64,000 bases of DNA from Paenibacillus sp. FSL H8-0537. Its GTDB lineage: Bacteria; Bacillota; Bacilli; Paenibacillales; Paenibacillaceae. The translations under genes were made by a program, and so were the position numbers. The stretch is from contig NZ_CP150290.1 in NCBI RefSeq assembly GCF_038051995.1, positions 1,289,501-1,353,500 of the forward strand, read 5' to 3'. The notes beneath the pieces were generated by a model that was not told the origin of the DNA, did not search any database, and saw only the letters and a program-made list of their open reading frames with translations. Below, in pieces: positions 50,656 through 59,338 of the stretch. The first letter of the stretch is position 1. Each line of letters starts with the position of its first letter.

Positions 50656-51300
50656 ATGGAAAAAGCGTTGTCGAATAAGCATAAAATAAGAGGCTGGAAG
50701 CGCAGAGTCCGGCAAATAGAGAAGTGGAAGCAGCGCTATATGCAGCTGGATATGGAGTATCTCGCTCATCATCAAAGGGATTATGTGAAGCTCTGGATAG
50801 ACCCTTTCTATAGATTGGTTCGCCGTAATCCGCCTGTCTGGTTTTCACGGCTGCTGCTGGTCGCGTTAATGGATATTTATGAAGCGTGGCATCAGCAATT
50901 GGAGCAGCGAAACGAAGCATTTTATTTGAAAATATGGCTGTTTGAGCCGGATTTCATATCCTCGCAGGTGGTTGCGGCGATTGGCGAGCAGCTTCATTAT
51001 TATGATCATACGTTTGAGCAAAATAATATAATGCAGGCTAAAGCAGACGAACGTCTCGCTAAGCTTCCGCTGCTGCACAAAATCAAAGGCGTGGAGTCTT
51101 TTGTCTGGCAGCTTCATATAGATGCGGAGTTTCATTATGAATCCGAGCTAGCGGATGATTTGGCATCAGGATTCCGCACGGAGCGGGAAGTTAAACGGAT
51201 CAAGAGCAGAGCTTATGATGTGGAGAAGCAGCAATGGGGCGGACAAGCAGACACTGTATACAAGCTGCAAGCTGGTGACGTATGGGTGGGAGGAAAATGA
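50656..51300 (+). CDS. Conserved protein of unknown function
   Basis: This 214-aa basic protein, rich in Trp, Arg and aromatic residues (KRRVRQIEKWKQRYMQLDMEYLA; WIDPFYRLVRRNPPVWFSRLLL), has no signal peptide and only one weakly hydrophobic stretch. I do not recognise a family. The ribosome binding site is poor. Codon use is like the neighbours, so the gene is probably real. It lies upstream of htpG but has a promoter between. Confidence 0.6.
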   Translation: MEKALSNKHKIRGWKRRVRQIEKWKQRYMQLDMEYLAHHQRDYVKLWIDPFYRLVRRNPPVWFSRLLLVALMDIYEAWHQQLEQRNEAFYLKIWLFEPDFISSQVVAAIGEQLHYYDHTFEQNNIMQAKADERLAKLPLLHKIKGVESFVWQLHIDAEFHYESELADDLASGFRTEREVKRIKSRAYDVEKQQWGGQADTVYKLQAGDVWVGGK

Positions 51301-51323
51301 ACGAGGCGAATGCCAACCATAAG

Positions 51324-51390
51324 TTGACATTACAAATTCATATATGGTATATAAAAATTAGGATTAGCACTCAGGCGTGAAGAGTGCTAA
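51324..51390 (+). promoter_or_regulatory. htpG promoter with CIRCE operator (HrcA site)
   Basis: TTGACA (51324-51329), 17-18 bp, GTATAT/TATATA (51347-51353). Downstream is the perfect CIRCE inverted repeat TTAGCACTC-N9-GAGTGCTAA at 51364-51390, over the start of transcription. HrcA would repress htpG until heat stress. Confidence 0.92.
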
Positions 51391-51446
51391 ACTAGACGTA
51401 GCCTTACGCAGCCTAATAATGATGATTATTGAAGGGAGATTTATTC

Positions 51447-53327
51447 GTGGCCAAGAAACAGTTTAAAGCGGAATCGAAGAGATTGCTGGAAATGATGATT
51501 AACTCCATCTATACGCAGAAGGAAATCTTTTTACGCGAGCTGATCTCCAATGCTAGTGACGCAATTGATAAAATCTACTACAAAGCATTATCCGATGATC
51601 AATTGGTATTCAATCAGGCGGATTACTATATTAAAGTAACGGCGGATCAAGAAGCGCGCACGCTGACGATTGCCGATACAGGTATCGGAATGACCAAGGA
51701 GGACCTGGAGAACAATCTCGGCATTATTGCCAAGAGCGGCTCGCTGGCCTTCAAGAACGAGAATGAAGCGAAGGACGGCCATAACATCATCGGCCAGTTC
51801 GGCGTTGGTTTTTATGCGGCGTTTATGGTGGCGGACGTTGTAACGGTAACAAGCCGTGCCCTCGGCAGCGAGGAAGCGTTCAAATGGAAATCCGAAGGCG
51901 CAGACGGCTACACGATTGTGCCGGCTACGAAGGATACCGTCGGAACCGAAATCGTGCTGAAAATCAAAGACAATGCGGAAGAAGTCAGCTACGACGAGTT
52001 TCTGGAGCAATATCGCCTGCGTGCGATCATTAAGAAATATTCCGATTTCATTCGCTACCCGATCAAGATGGATGTGGCCGGACAACGTCCGAAAGAGGAC
52101 AGCGAAGGCGAATTCGAAGAGTATTCCGAAGAGCAGACGATTAACAGCATGGTGCCGATCTGGCGCAAAAATAAAAACGAGTTGACGCAGGAAGACTACG
52201 ACAGCTTCTATATGGAGAAGCGCTATGGCTTCGACAAGCCGCTTAAGCATATCCATATCAGTGCAGACGGCGCGGTTGTATATAACGCTATTCTCTACAT
52301 TCCAGAGCATACGCCTTTTGATTATTACACGAAGGAATTTGAAAAAGGCCTTGAGCTGTATTCTAATGGCGTGCTCATTATGGACAAGTGCTCCGACCTG
52401 CTGCCGGATTATTTTGGCTTCGTGAAAGGGATGGTTGATTCCGAGGATCTGTCGCTGAACATTTCCCGCGAGCTGCTACAGCATGATCGCCAGCTGAGCC
52501 TCATTGCCAAAAACATCAAAAACAAAATTAAAAGCCAGCTGATCAGCCTGCTCAAAGACGAGCGCGACAGCTATGAGAAGTTCTACAAAGCTTTCGGCAG
52601 ACAGCTGAAATTTGGCGTTTACAACGATTACGGCGCAAACAAGGATACGCTGCAGGACTTGCTGCTGTTCAGCTCCTCCAAGGAGAAAACGCTCGTATCG
52701 CTCGATGAATACGTAGAGCGCATGCCGGAAGATCAGAAGTACATCTATTATGCTTCGGGCGCATCTATCGACCGCATTGAGAAGCTGCCGCAAACGGAAA
52801 TGGTATTGGACAAAGGGTATGAAATCTTGTACTTCACGGACGATATTGACGAATTTGCGATTAAAGTGATTTTGAAATACAAGGATAAAGAGTTTAAATC
52901 CGTGTCCAGCGGCGATCTTGGCATTGAAGCAGAGGAGGGTGAGGAGCCGACAGAGGCGGAAGCGACTGACAACAAGGAGCTGTTCGAGAAGATGCAGGGC
53001 ATCCTTGCGGGCAAAGTATCCGGTGTTCGCGCTTCGAAGCGCTTGAAATCACATCCGGTCTGCTTGTCCTCCGAAGGAGAAGTGTCGATCGAGATGGAGA
53101 AAATTCTCCAAGCGATGCCGGACAGCCAAAATGTGAAAGCGGACAAGGTGCTCGAAATCAACGTCAACCACGAGATTTTGCAGTCGCTCAAAACCGCTTT
53201 CGCCAGCGATGAAGAGAAGCTCGGCCTGTACACGAACCTGCTGTACAACCAAGCGCTGCTCATTGAAGGTTTGCCAATTCAGGATCCAGTTGAATTTACG
53301 AACGCAATGTGCAAAATCATGGTGTAA
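51447..53327 (+). CDS. htpG: Hsp90 chaperone HtpG
   Basis: This 626-aa cytosolic ATP-dependent chaperone starts at GTG 51447 behind GAAGGGAGAT; a TTG at 51429 lies in the ribosome binding site. The GHKL ATPase domain has [29 protein letters not shown] and [15 protein letters not shown]. The middle domain has the catalytic-loop NISRELLQ. The C-terminal dimerisation domain is complete. Unlike B. subtilis htpG (not under HrcA), this gene has a CIRCE element at its promoter. A terminator follows. Confidence 0.95.
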   Translation: MAKKQFKAESKRLLEMMINSIYTQKEIFLRELISNASDAIDKIYYKALSDDQLVFNQADYYIKVTADQEARTLTIADTGIGMTKEDLENNLGIIAKSGSLAFKNENEAKDGHNIIGQFGVGFYAAFMVADVVTVTSRALGSEEAFKWKSEGADGYTIVPATKDTVGTEIVLKIKDNAEEVSYDEFLEQYRLRAIIKKYSDFIRYPIKMDVAGQRPKEDSEGEFEEYSEEQTINSMVPIWRKNKNELTQEDYDSFYMEKRYGFDKPLKHIHISADGAVVYNAILYIPEHTPFDYYTKEFEKGLELYSNGVLIMDKCSDLLPDYFGFVKGMVDSEDLSLNISRELLQHDRQLSLIAKNIKNKIKSQLISLLKDERDSYEKFYKAFGRQLKFGVYNDYGANKDTLQDLLLFSSSKEKTLVSLDEYVERMPEDQKYIYYASGASIDRIEKLPQTEMVLDKGYEILYFTDDIDEFAIKVILKYKDKEFKSVSSGDLGIEAEEGEEPTEAEATDNKELFEKMQGILAGKVSGVRASKRLKSHPVCLSSEGEVSIEMEKILQAMPDSQNVKADKVLEINVNHEILQSLKTAFASDEEKLGLYTNLLYNQALLIEGLPIQDPVEFTNAMCKIMV

Positions 53328-53343
53328 CAGCCACAAGCATGTT

Positions 53344-53400
53344 TAAGAGGGCTTTCCCTAGAGCAGCGTCAAGCTGCTTTAGAGAAAGCCCTCTTTTTGA
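53344..53400 (+). terminator. htpG terminator
   Basis: AGAGGGCTTTC ... GAAAGCCCTCT with inner AGCAGC/GCTGCT pairing, then TTTTT. It overlaps the 3' end of the decayed minus-strand gene. Confidence 0.85.
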
Positions 53401-54090
53401 TAGATGTGTTCTGTATATTTGGTGATGGCTTCATTGTAATGGTGATATGTATATCTGAAGCTTGCTGCTACGGTTTTAGAGTTTTTTCGAAACAGCTCAT
53501 AGCAGGTGAATAGGCACTGCCACATGTTGGGACAGCTATTTTCAGCATAAGTAGAAAGCAGTGCTTCCCAATCCTCTTCTGGAAGTTAACGGTTAATAAA
53601 TATATAGCTTTTCCCTAAGCTAAAGGAATAGCCTCCACGTAAGTAGAAACCATCTAAAATTCATTGCAGCAATCGTCAAATTCTCTTGCGGTAGGCTGCT
53701 TCGTCCAATATTGACGTTCAGTTGGGAGCACTTCTTCTTACATAAGCAACTGTTTATCGATTAGCACTTCGACTAACCCGTCGCTATTCATAAAATAATT
53801 CTCCACCTCGTCGATTGGAATCAACGTCAAGTCGAGCTTATGCCGATCTTCAAAAATGAGGAGATAGGAAAACCAATTAACTAATTCGGATGGGAAAAGC
53901 TCCATATCCTCAGGCTTCTGCATCATAATCCGCTTGCCGAAACTGTTCAGCCACTCCTCATCTTCCTTGAAGGCATCCATATCGGTCACAAAATAGGAAA
54001 CATCCACATTCTGAATTAGATCTGGTACGATGTTTTTGTTGATGCGCGAGCCTTCAAGAGTTGCAAGTACAATTCTACAATCATTGGCAT
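53379..54090 (-). pseudogene. Decayed aminoglycoside 6-adenylyltransferase (AadK/ANT(6)-like)
   Basis: Read on the minus strand, LATLEGSRINKNIVPDLIQNVDVSYFVTDM leads into an intact part (54007-53738; WLNSFGKRIMMQKPEDMELFPSELVNWFSYLLIFEDRHKLDLTLIPI, cited here as MELFPSELVNWFSYLL). After a stop come PTAREFDDCCNEF, another stop, and the C-terminal NMWQCLFTCYELFRKNSKTV with frameshifts. The residues match AadK-type streptomycin adenylyltransferases, including the GSR nucleotidyl-transfer motif. The N-terminus is lost and several stops and frame changes are present, so it is inactive. Confidence 0.75.
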
Positions 54091-54107
54091 AATAGGATTA
54101 CGGTCAG

Positions 54108-54323
54108 TTATTCAAACATATTAAAGTGTCGAAAAGCATTTTTAATATCATCTTGTTTGACTAGGGGACACGGATTTGTTCTCATGTTGGCCTCGTATCT
54201 GTTTGGTGCCACTCTAGGCTTTAGACCACATACTTCTTTCATATGTGCAATCCAACATGTTTTGGGAACGTACCCATTGTTGTGTTTAATGTAATCTTGA
54301 ATTTGTTTATAGGTAGCCAGCAT
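54108..54323 (-). CDS. Small conserved protein with Cys/His motif
   Basis: This 71-aa protein contains YKQIQDYIKHNNGYVPKTCW, IAHMKEVCGL and NPCPLVKQDDIKNAFRHF. The cysteines and His might bind metal. It looks like a short conserved Firmicutes family I cannot name. AGGGATTATGCTG-type sequence precedes the ATG. It is preceded by another small gene on the same strand, 37 bp away. Confidence 0.55.
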   Translation of the reverse strand: MLATYKQIQDYIKHNNGYVPKTCWIAHMKEVCGLKPRVAPNRYEANMRTNPCPLVKQDDIKNAFRHFNMFE

Positions 54324-54360
54324 AATCCCTCCCGTAGCTAATCAATTAGTGATCTAATAA

Positions 54361-54588
54361 TTATAAAGAAAACTCCGATTTAATTATGTCTAACAGTTGT
54401 TTCGCAGTTTGTTCATCTATTTGTATGGTCTGGCTTACTACGTTGGTATGTACTCGTTCTTTAGAGCCATACGTATTGATCTGAATGTATTTCTTGCCAT
54501 TCTTGACTAATATGTTATATGTAGACTCTGCCTCTGTTTGTAATCTAGAGTTTCTTGATATTTTACTTAAATTCCTGATCAATGCCAC
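54361..54588 (-). CDS. Small conserved protein of unknown function
   Basis: This 75-aa product starts at GTG 54588, 7 nt after TTTGGAGGG; the longer frame back to 54630 would read through the ribosome binding site. The sequence has a short helix (LIRNLSKISRNSRLQTE), strands (YNILVKNGKKYIQINTYGS) and a C-terminal helix (EQTAKQLLDIIKSEF), suggesting a small alpha/beta fold. Family not recognised. Possibly co-transcribed with the next small gene. Confidence 0.55.
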   Translation of the reverse strand: MALIRNLSKISRNSRLQTEAESTYNILVKNGKKYIQINTYGSKERVHTNVVSQTIQIDEQTAKQLLDIIKSEFSL

Positions 54589-54721
54589 GTATTTCCCTCC
54601 AAATAAACTAGTATATGGGAAGTATATCATAGCAGCTTATTTTATTGCGATAAGTGCAGACTCTTCTCACCACAGCTACAGCCCCTAAAAAAGGTAATCA
54701 CCCGCAATCACAATAGAACCG

Positions 54722-54750
54722 TTGCCTAATCTCAAGTATTCCGTTATAGT
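54722..54750 (+). promoter_or_regulatory. Promoter of the thiamine operon
   Basis: TTGCCT (54722-54727), 17 bp, TATAGT (54745-54750); the riboswitch begins about 20 bp downstream. Confidence 0.6.
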
Positions 54751-54767
54751 TAAACTAATTTCATACG

Positions 54768-54858
54768 AAATGCGGGTGCTGGATAAAGTCTGGCTGAGAT
54801 AGGGAACTTGTTTTCCTGACCGTTAATCTGATCCAGGTAATGCTGGCGTAGAGAACAT
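54768..54858 (+). ncRNA. TPP riboswitch (THI element)
   Basis: Conserved parts are present in order: GCGGGTGCT, GGCTGAGAT, CTGATCCAGGTAATGCTGGCG, and a closing GTAGAGAAC. A terminator hairpin follows at 54868-54902, so thiamine pyrophosphate binding should stop transcription of the genes below. Confidence 0.93.
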
Positions 54859-54867
54859 AACGAAACC

Positions 54868-54902
54868 TAGCCATTCGTGTATTCTCGAATGGTTTTTTTG
54901 TA
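54868..54902 (+). terminator. Riboswitch-controlled terminator
   Basis: CCATTCG ... CGAATGG followed by TTTTTTT is the expression platform of the TPP riboswitch. Confidence 0.88.
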
Positions 54903-54991
54903 TTTCTCCGCTTAAAAAAGTAGTTTTGTCTAGGGCGAGATTTTGGATGAGCTGCGAGCATTGCTTTCCTTCAGGAAAGGGGAGAAAGTAG

Positions 54992-56311
54992 ATGACAGAA
55001 GCGTGGATTGAGGCATTGCAGCAGCAGGTGGATGAGCGGCAGAATGAGCTGTTTGCGCTGCTAGCCGAGCTAGTGGCCTATCCGACCGTCAGCCCTCCAG
55101 CACGCAATACGCTGGAAGCGCAGCGGTTTTTGGAGAAGCAGCTGCAAGCGAGCGGTTTTGCAACGGAGCTGTGGGAGGTTTACCCGGGTGATCCGAACGT
55201 GACGGCGGTAAAACGGGGCACCGATAGCAAGCACTACCGCAGCCTGCTGCTCAATGGGCATATGGATGTCGCCGAGGTGGGCGACAGCGGGGGCTGGAAG
55301 CATGATCCGTTCAAGCTGGTGCTGGAGGATGGACGCGCCTATGGACGTGGAACCGCCGATATGAAAGGCGGGCTTGCGGCATTGTTGTTTGCAAACAAGC
55401 TGCTGACCGAAGCCGGTGTGGAGCTGAAAGGGGATTTGCTGTTTCAAGCCGTTATTGGCGAGGAAGCGGGCGAGGCAGGTACTCGCGCTTGTATGGAGCG
55501 CGGCTGTGAAGCGGATTTTGCCATCGTCGCTGATACGAGCGGGCTGGCGATTCAAGGACAGGGCGGGGTTATAACCGGCTGGGTCACTTTGCAAAGCCCG
55601 GAGACGTTCCATGATGGCATGCGTTCGCGCATGATCCATGCTGGGGGCGGCGTTCAAGGAGCCAGCACAATTGAAAAAATGGCCAAGCTGATCGCCGGGC
55701 TTCAAGATTTGGAGCGCCACTGGGCAGTGAGCAAATCTTATGAGGGTTTTCCTCCCGGCTCGAATACGATAAACCCTGCGGTCATTGAGGGCGGGCGTCA
55801 TGCCGCTTTTATCGCAGACCGCTGCTCGCTTTGGATCACGGTTCATTTTTACCCGAATGAAGATTATGAAGCGATTGCTTCGGAGATTGAAGAGCATTTG
55901 CTTGGCGTGGCGCAGGGCGATCCTTGGATGCGCAAGCATCCGCCAACCTTCCGCTGGGGAGGGCGCTCGATGATTGAGGAGCGCGGCGAGATTTTCCCTT
56001 CGCAGGAGCTTCAGCCCGAGTGGTCGGGGCTGAAGGCTCTGGAGCAAAGCCATCAGCAAGTGCTTGGCGTGCTGCCTGCGGTTGGCATGAGCCCAAGCGT
56101 AACCGATGCAGGCTGGATCGGCAGGGAAGGCATCCCGACGGTCATTTATGGTCCAGGGCAGCTGGAGCATGCCCATGCGGTGGACGAGAGCGTCGACATC
56201 AACGAGCTGATTTACTATACAAAAGTTATGCTGGGCTTCATCGCCGACTGGTGCAACCGTCCGAAAGAGGAAGCAGAGGGCGGCGAGCAGGGCTCAGGCA
56301 TCAGCGATTAA
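54992..56311 (+). CDS. ylmB: Formylaminopyrimidine deformylase, YlmB-like (M20 peptidase family)
   Basis: This 439-aa metal hydrolase of the ArgE/DapE/ACY1 family has metal ligands in LLNGHMDVAEVG, GRGTADMKGGLAAL and the Glu pair in VIGEEAGEAG. Position directly behind a TPP riboswitch and upstream of tenA and a ThiXYZ-type transporter identifies it as YlmB. That enzyme removes the formyl group from formylaminopyrimidine, giving the substrate of TenA for salvage of the thiamine pyrimidine. GAAAGGGGAGAAAG precedes the ATG. Sequence alone would only give an M20 family call. Confidence 0.8.
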   Translation: MTEAWIEALQQQVDERQNELFALLAELVAYPTVSPPARNTLEAQRFLEKQLQASGFATELWEVYPGDPNVTAVKRGTDSKHYRSLLLNGHMDVAEVGDSGGWKHDPFKLVLEDGRAYGRGTADMKGGLAALLFANKLLTEAGVELKGDLLFQAVIGEEAGEAGTRACMERGCEADFAIVADTSGLAIQGQGGVITGWVTLQSPETFHDGMRSRMIHAGGGVQGASTIEKMAKLIAGLQDLERHWAVSKSYEGFPPGSNTINPAVIEGGRHAAFIADRCSLWITVHFYPNEDYEAIASEIEEHLLGVAQGDPWMRKHPPTFRWGGRSMIEERGEIFPSQELQPEWSGLKALEQSHQQVLGVLPAVGMSPSVTDAGWIGREGIPTVIYGPGQLEHAHAVDESVDINELIYYTKVMLGFIADWCNRPKEEAEGGEQGSGISD

Positions 56312-56425
56312 CGAGCAGCGATTAACGTGTAGCGATTAACGTGTAGCGAGTAGCGAGTAGTGAGAAGTGAGAAGTGAGTAGCGAGAAGTGAGAAGCGAGT
56401 AGTGAGAAGTGAGTAGCGAGTAGTT
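56312..56425 (+). repeat. Short tandem repeat, AGTAGCG/AGAAGTG units
   Basis: Sixteen or so imperfect 7-bp units (GAGTAGC, GAGAAGT) plus two copies of GTGTAGCGATTAAC follow the ylmB stop at once. This noncoding microsatellite lies within the putative thiamine operon. Confidence 0.8.
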
Positions 56426-56427
56426 GT

Positions 56428-56613
56428 CGAGCGGACAGAGAAGCCGTTAATTTGCGAAAATCAACGATTTTGCCTTGTTCGCGGACTCAGATGCAGTTAT
56501 TGGCAGCAAAAAGCCTATAAAGTCCCCATTAATCACGGAATAGCGGATTTCCTGTCCGCGAACACGATTAAAGTGGCCAAATCGCTGAAATAGCGAATCT
56601 CCTGTCCGCTGGC
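56428..56613 (+). repeat. Dispersed repeat, copy D (diverged)
   Basis: It contains GAGCGGACAGAGAAGCCGTTAA, TTCGCGGACTCAGATGCAG, ATAGCGGATTTCCTGTCCGC and ATAGCGAATCTCCTGTCCGC. The same units as copies A-C are present but in a different number and spacing. Confidence 0.6.
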
Positions 56614-56692
56614 ACGACTAAATCGTCGACCAAATCGATCAAATCGACTAAATCGTCGACCAAATCGGCTAAATCGACCAAATCGCGGATAT
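56608..56692 (+). repeat. 9-bp tandem repeat (AAATCG-based)
   Basis: Units such as GACCAAATCG, GACTAAATCG and GATCAAATCG recur about eight times. The remainder of 56312-56926 has no gene; the tenA leader hairpin follows. Confidence 0.75.
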
Positions 56693-56840
56693 AGAGGAAT
56701 GTCAATCCTCGAACATAAGTCGGATTAATGAGAGTAATGTTAAAGTAGCGTTAAAGCAGCAGCTTTTATTAAACATAGAAGTATTTGAATAAACGAGCTG
56801 AGCATATAAGAGAGAGCGAATCACTCTCTGTTAAATAAAA

Positions 56841-56915
56841 AGCCGGTGAAAAAGGGCTTCGCTGCGTGAAAGGTTTGAGCTGGAGAAGCGCAGCAGCCCT
56901 TTTTCATCCGGCGTC
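56841..56915 (+). promoter_or_regulatory. Large hairpin in the tenA leader
   Basis: GCCGGTGAAAAAGGGCT (56841) pairs with AGCCCTTTTTCATCCGGC (56898-56915), with inner GCTGCG/CGCAGC pairing. It ends 4 nt before the GGAGGA ribosome binding site and has no T-run. It could be a transcript-stabilising or processing structure, or part of a terminator/antiterminator switch. Confidence 0.55.
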
Positions 56916-56926
56916 CGGAGGACACG

Positions 56927-57598
56927 ATGAGCAAATTTAGCGATAGATTATATCAAGCAAGCCGCGAAGTATGGCAGAAAAGCCATGAGCATCCGTTTCT
57001 CGTGGAAATGCGCGAAGGAACGCTGGATCCGCAGCGCTTCATCTATTATCTCAAGCAGGACTACGTCTATTTAATCGACTATGCGAAGCTGTTCGCCTAC
57101 GGCAGTATAAAAGCTGGCGATATGGCAACAATGGTCAAATTCGCCGGGTTGTATCATTCCACGCTGCATGTGGAAATGGAGCTGCACCGCCAGTATGCCG
57201 ACCGTTTTGGCGTTACGCGCGAGCAGCTTGAAGGCACGCAGCCGGCGCCAAGCAATATCGCCTATACAAAGTATATGCTCGACGTCGCGGCGAATGGCTC
57301 GCTTGCAGAGGTTGTAGCAGCGCTGCTGCCGTGCATGTGGAGCTACCGCGAAATCGGCGTAACCTTCGCCGAATATCCGGGTGCGCTGGATCATCCGCTG
57401 TATAAGGAATGGATTCTTATGTACAGCTCGGAGGAGTTCGGCGAGCTGACCCACTGGTGCATTGGCCTCATGGATCAATTGGCAGAAGGGCTTCCGGAGC
57501 GGGAGCTTGCGAAGCTGGAGGAGCATTTTGTCATAACATCGAAGATGGAATATTTATTTTGGGATATGGCATATCGCATGGAGGAGTGGCCAGTGTGA
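56927..57598 (+). CDS. tenA: Aminopyrimidine aminohydrolase TenA
   Basis: This 223-aa TenA-family enzyme hydrolyses aminomethylpyrimidine to hydroxymethylpyrimidine (HMP), completing salvage of the thiamine pyrimidine after YlmB. The catalytic Cys lies in LLPCMWSYREIG, an active-site Asp in YLKQDYVYLIDYAKL, and a Glu near the C-terminus (YLFWDMAYRMEEW). GGAGGACACG precedes the ATG. The stop overlaps the ABC ATPase start by 4 nt. Confidence 0.92.
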   Translation: MSKFSDRLYQASREVWQKSHEHPFLVEMREGTLDPQRFIYYLKQDYVYLIDYAKLFAYGSIKAGDMATMVKFAGLYHSTLHVEMELHRQYADRFGVTREQLEGTQPAPSNIAYTKYMLDVAANGSLAEVVAALLPCMWSYREIGVTFAEYPGALDHPLYKEWILMYSSEEFGELTHWCIGLMDQLAEGLPERELAKLEEHFVITSKMEYLFWDMAYRMEEWPV

Positions 57599-58494
57599 GC
57601 ATAAATAAAGGTCTGCTGGGAGAGCAGGGGCTTGAACGGGCGGCGGGGGCAAGCAAGTCAGCAGCAGCAGAAGCAGCGGCAACGACCACTTCTGCACATA
57701 GCGAAAACAACGAGCCGGCAGGCCTTAGCGTCAGCGGACTGACGTATGCTTTTCCCGGCGGGCCGCCGCTGATTGAAGGGCTTGACCTGCATATTAGGCA
57801 GGGTGAGTTCGTCAGCGTCCTTGCGGCGAGCGGCATGGGCAAGACGACGCTGTTTCGGCTGCTGGCCGGGCTGCTGGAGCCGCAAGCCGGCACGATTGCG
57901 ATCGGCGGCGTAAATCGCCAGCAGCAGGCGGCGAAGCTTGGCTATATGCCGCAGAAGGATTGTCTTATGCCGTGGCGGACGGTGCTGGATAATGCCGCGC
58001 TCGGCATGGAGCTGGCAGGAACGCCGAAGAAGGAAGCGCGCCAGCGGGTGCGGGAGCTGCTGCCGGATTTCGGCCTCGCTGGAACCGAGGCGAAGTATCC
58101 GCATGAGCTGTCGGGCGGCATGCGCCAGCGGGTATCGTTTCTTCGTTCGCTGCTGGGCGGCGGCGAGCTCTTTTTGCTCGATGAGCCGTTCAGCGCCCTT
58201 GATGCAATGACGAGAGTCAGCATGCAGGAATGGCTGCTGCAAATATGGGAGCAGCATCGCAAAACGATTGTTTTTATTACCCATGATATAGATGAAGCGC
58301 TGCTTCTATCGGATCGGGTGCTGGTTGCTGCAAAGGCGCCGGTTGCCGAATTGGTGGAATATCCGGTGGCACTTGCGCGTCCACGCACCTACGAGACGAT
58401 GCTGAGCGAGCCTTTTGTGGCGTTAAAACGCCAGCTGCTTGGGCATTTCGGGCATGCGCATACAGCGGCCAGCCTAGAGGGGGGAAGGCAATGA
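57595..58494 (+). CDS. thiZ: Thiamine-precursor ABC transporter ATP-binding protein (ThiZ-like)
   Basis: This 299-aa ATPase starts at GTG 57595, overlapping the tenA stop, behind GGAGTGG. It has Walker A AASGMGKTTLFR, Q-loop PQKD, signature ELSGGMRQRVSFL, Walker B LFLLDEPFSALD and the switch His FITHDIDEAL. The first ~40 residues (Ala-rich) are an extension not found in typical ThiZ. With the permease and NMT1-like binding protein it imports formylaminopyrimidine-type compounds, by analogy with B. halodurans ThiXYZ. Confidence 0.85.
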   Translation: MSINKGLLGEQGLERAAGASKSAAAEAAATTTSAHSENNEPAGLSVSGLTYAFPGGPPLIEGLDLHIRQGEFVSVLAASGMGKTTLFRLLAGLLEPQAGTIAIGGVNRQQQAAKLGYMPQKDCLMPWRTVLDNAALGMELAGTPKKEARQRVRELLPDFGLAGTEAKYPHELSGGMRQRVSFLRSLLGGGELFLLDEPFSALDAMTRVSMQEWLLQIWEQHRKTIVFITHDIDEALLLSDRVLVAAKAPVAELVEYPVALARPRTYETMLSEPFVALKRQLLGHFGHAHTAASLEGGRQ

Positions 58495-59258
58495 AGCGTT
58501 TTTTCAAGAAGCATATGCCTGCCCAGCTGTTCATCCTTCTGCTCGCTGTATTGTGGGAAGTGGGAACGCGAATTTTCCAAATTCCCCATTATATTATCCC
58601 TAGGCTGTCTGATGTGCTTGTCTCCCTGGCGGAGAACAGCGGGCTGTTGGCGCGGCATTTCGTCATCACGTTAGGCGAGGCGCTGCTTGGGCTGGCGATT
58701 TCAATCGTGCTTGGCACGTTGTCGGCGATCTGGATCGACAGCTCATCATTGGCGCGCAAGACGCTGTACCCGCTCGTTGTCGCCTCGCAGACGATTCCGA
58801 TTATTGCGTTGTCGCCGATTATGGTCATGTGGTTTGGCTATGAAATCGGCAGCAAAATCGCCGTTGTCATGCTGTTCACCTTTTTTCCCATTGCGATGAA
58901 TACGGCGGACGGCTTCCGCTCGGCGGACCCGGATATCGGGGAGCTGCTGCGGACGATGGGAGCAAGCAAGCGCGAGCTGTTCCTCAAGTGGAAAATCCCT
59001 TCGGCGCTGCCGGAGTTTTTCACGGGGCTGAAAATGGCAGCGGCGATCAGCGTCGGCGGCGCTACGCTTGGCGAATGGCTGGGCGGCGAAGCGGGCCTGG
59101 GCATGTACACAAAGCGGGCGGCGAATATGCTGCGCGGCGAAAGTGTTTTTTCCGGGGTGCTGCTGCTGTCAGCGATGGGCATTATGTTATTTTTAGCCGT
59201 ATTGGCTATTGAGCGAATCTGCTTATCCTATCGGAGAGAATCGAAGGTAGGCCAGTAA
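58491..59258 (+). CDS. thiX: Thiamine-precursor ABC permease (ThiX-like)
   Basis: This 255-aa permease of the SsuC/TauC/ThiX type has about six membrane segments and the EAA loop EIGELLRTMGASKRELFLKWKIPSALPEFFTGLK (positions ~150-180; core TMGASKRELFLKWKIPSALP). GGGGGGAAGGCA precedes the ATG, which overlaps the ATPase stop. It forms the membrane channel with the ThiZ- and ThiY-like partners. Confidence 0.87.
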   Translation: MKRFFKKHMPAQLFILLLAVLWEVGTRIFQIPHYIIPRLSDVLVSLAENSGLLARHFVITLGEALLGLAISIVLGTLSAIWIDSSSLARKTLYPLVVASQTIPIIALSPIMVMWFGYEIGSKIAVVMLFTFFPIAMNTADGFRSADPDIGELLRTMGASKRELFLKWKIPSALPEFFTGLKMAAAISVGGATLGEWLGGEAGLGMYTKRAANMLRGESVFSGVLLLSAMGIMLFLAVLAIERICLSYRRESKVGQ

Positions 59259-59338
59259 GGGGGCACCAAGGCGGAGTGCCGCTCAAGCTTTATCGCAATT
59301 TATATACTATAATAGAACAAGAAAGAGGTAAGTTGTCT

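Noticed and set aside
51588..52310. 240-aa minus-strand frame opposite htpG
   Set aside because: Antisense shadow of a highly conserved chaperone gene.
55070..56176. Long 368-aa minus-strand frame opposite ylmB
   Set aside because: A shadow of a GC-rich coding strand; the plus-strand M20 hydrolase has full catalytic motifs and a riboswitch.
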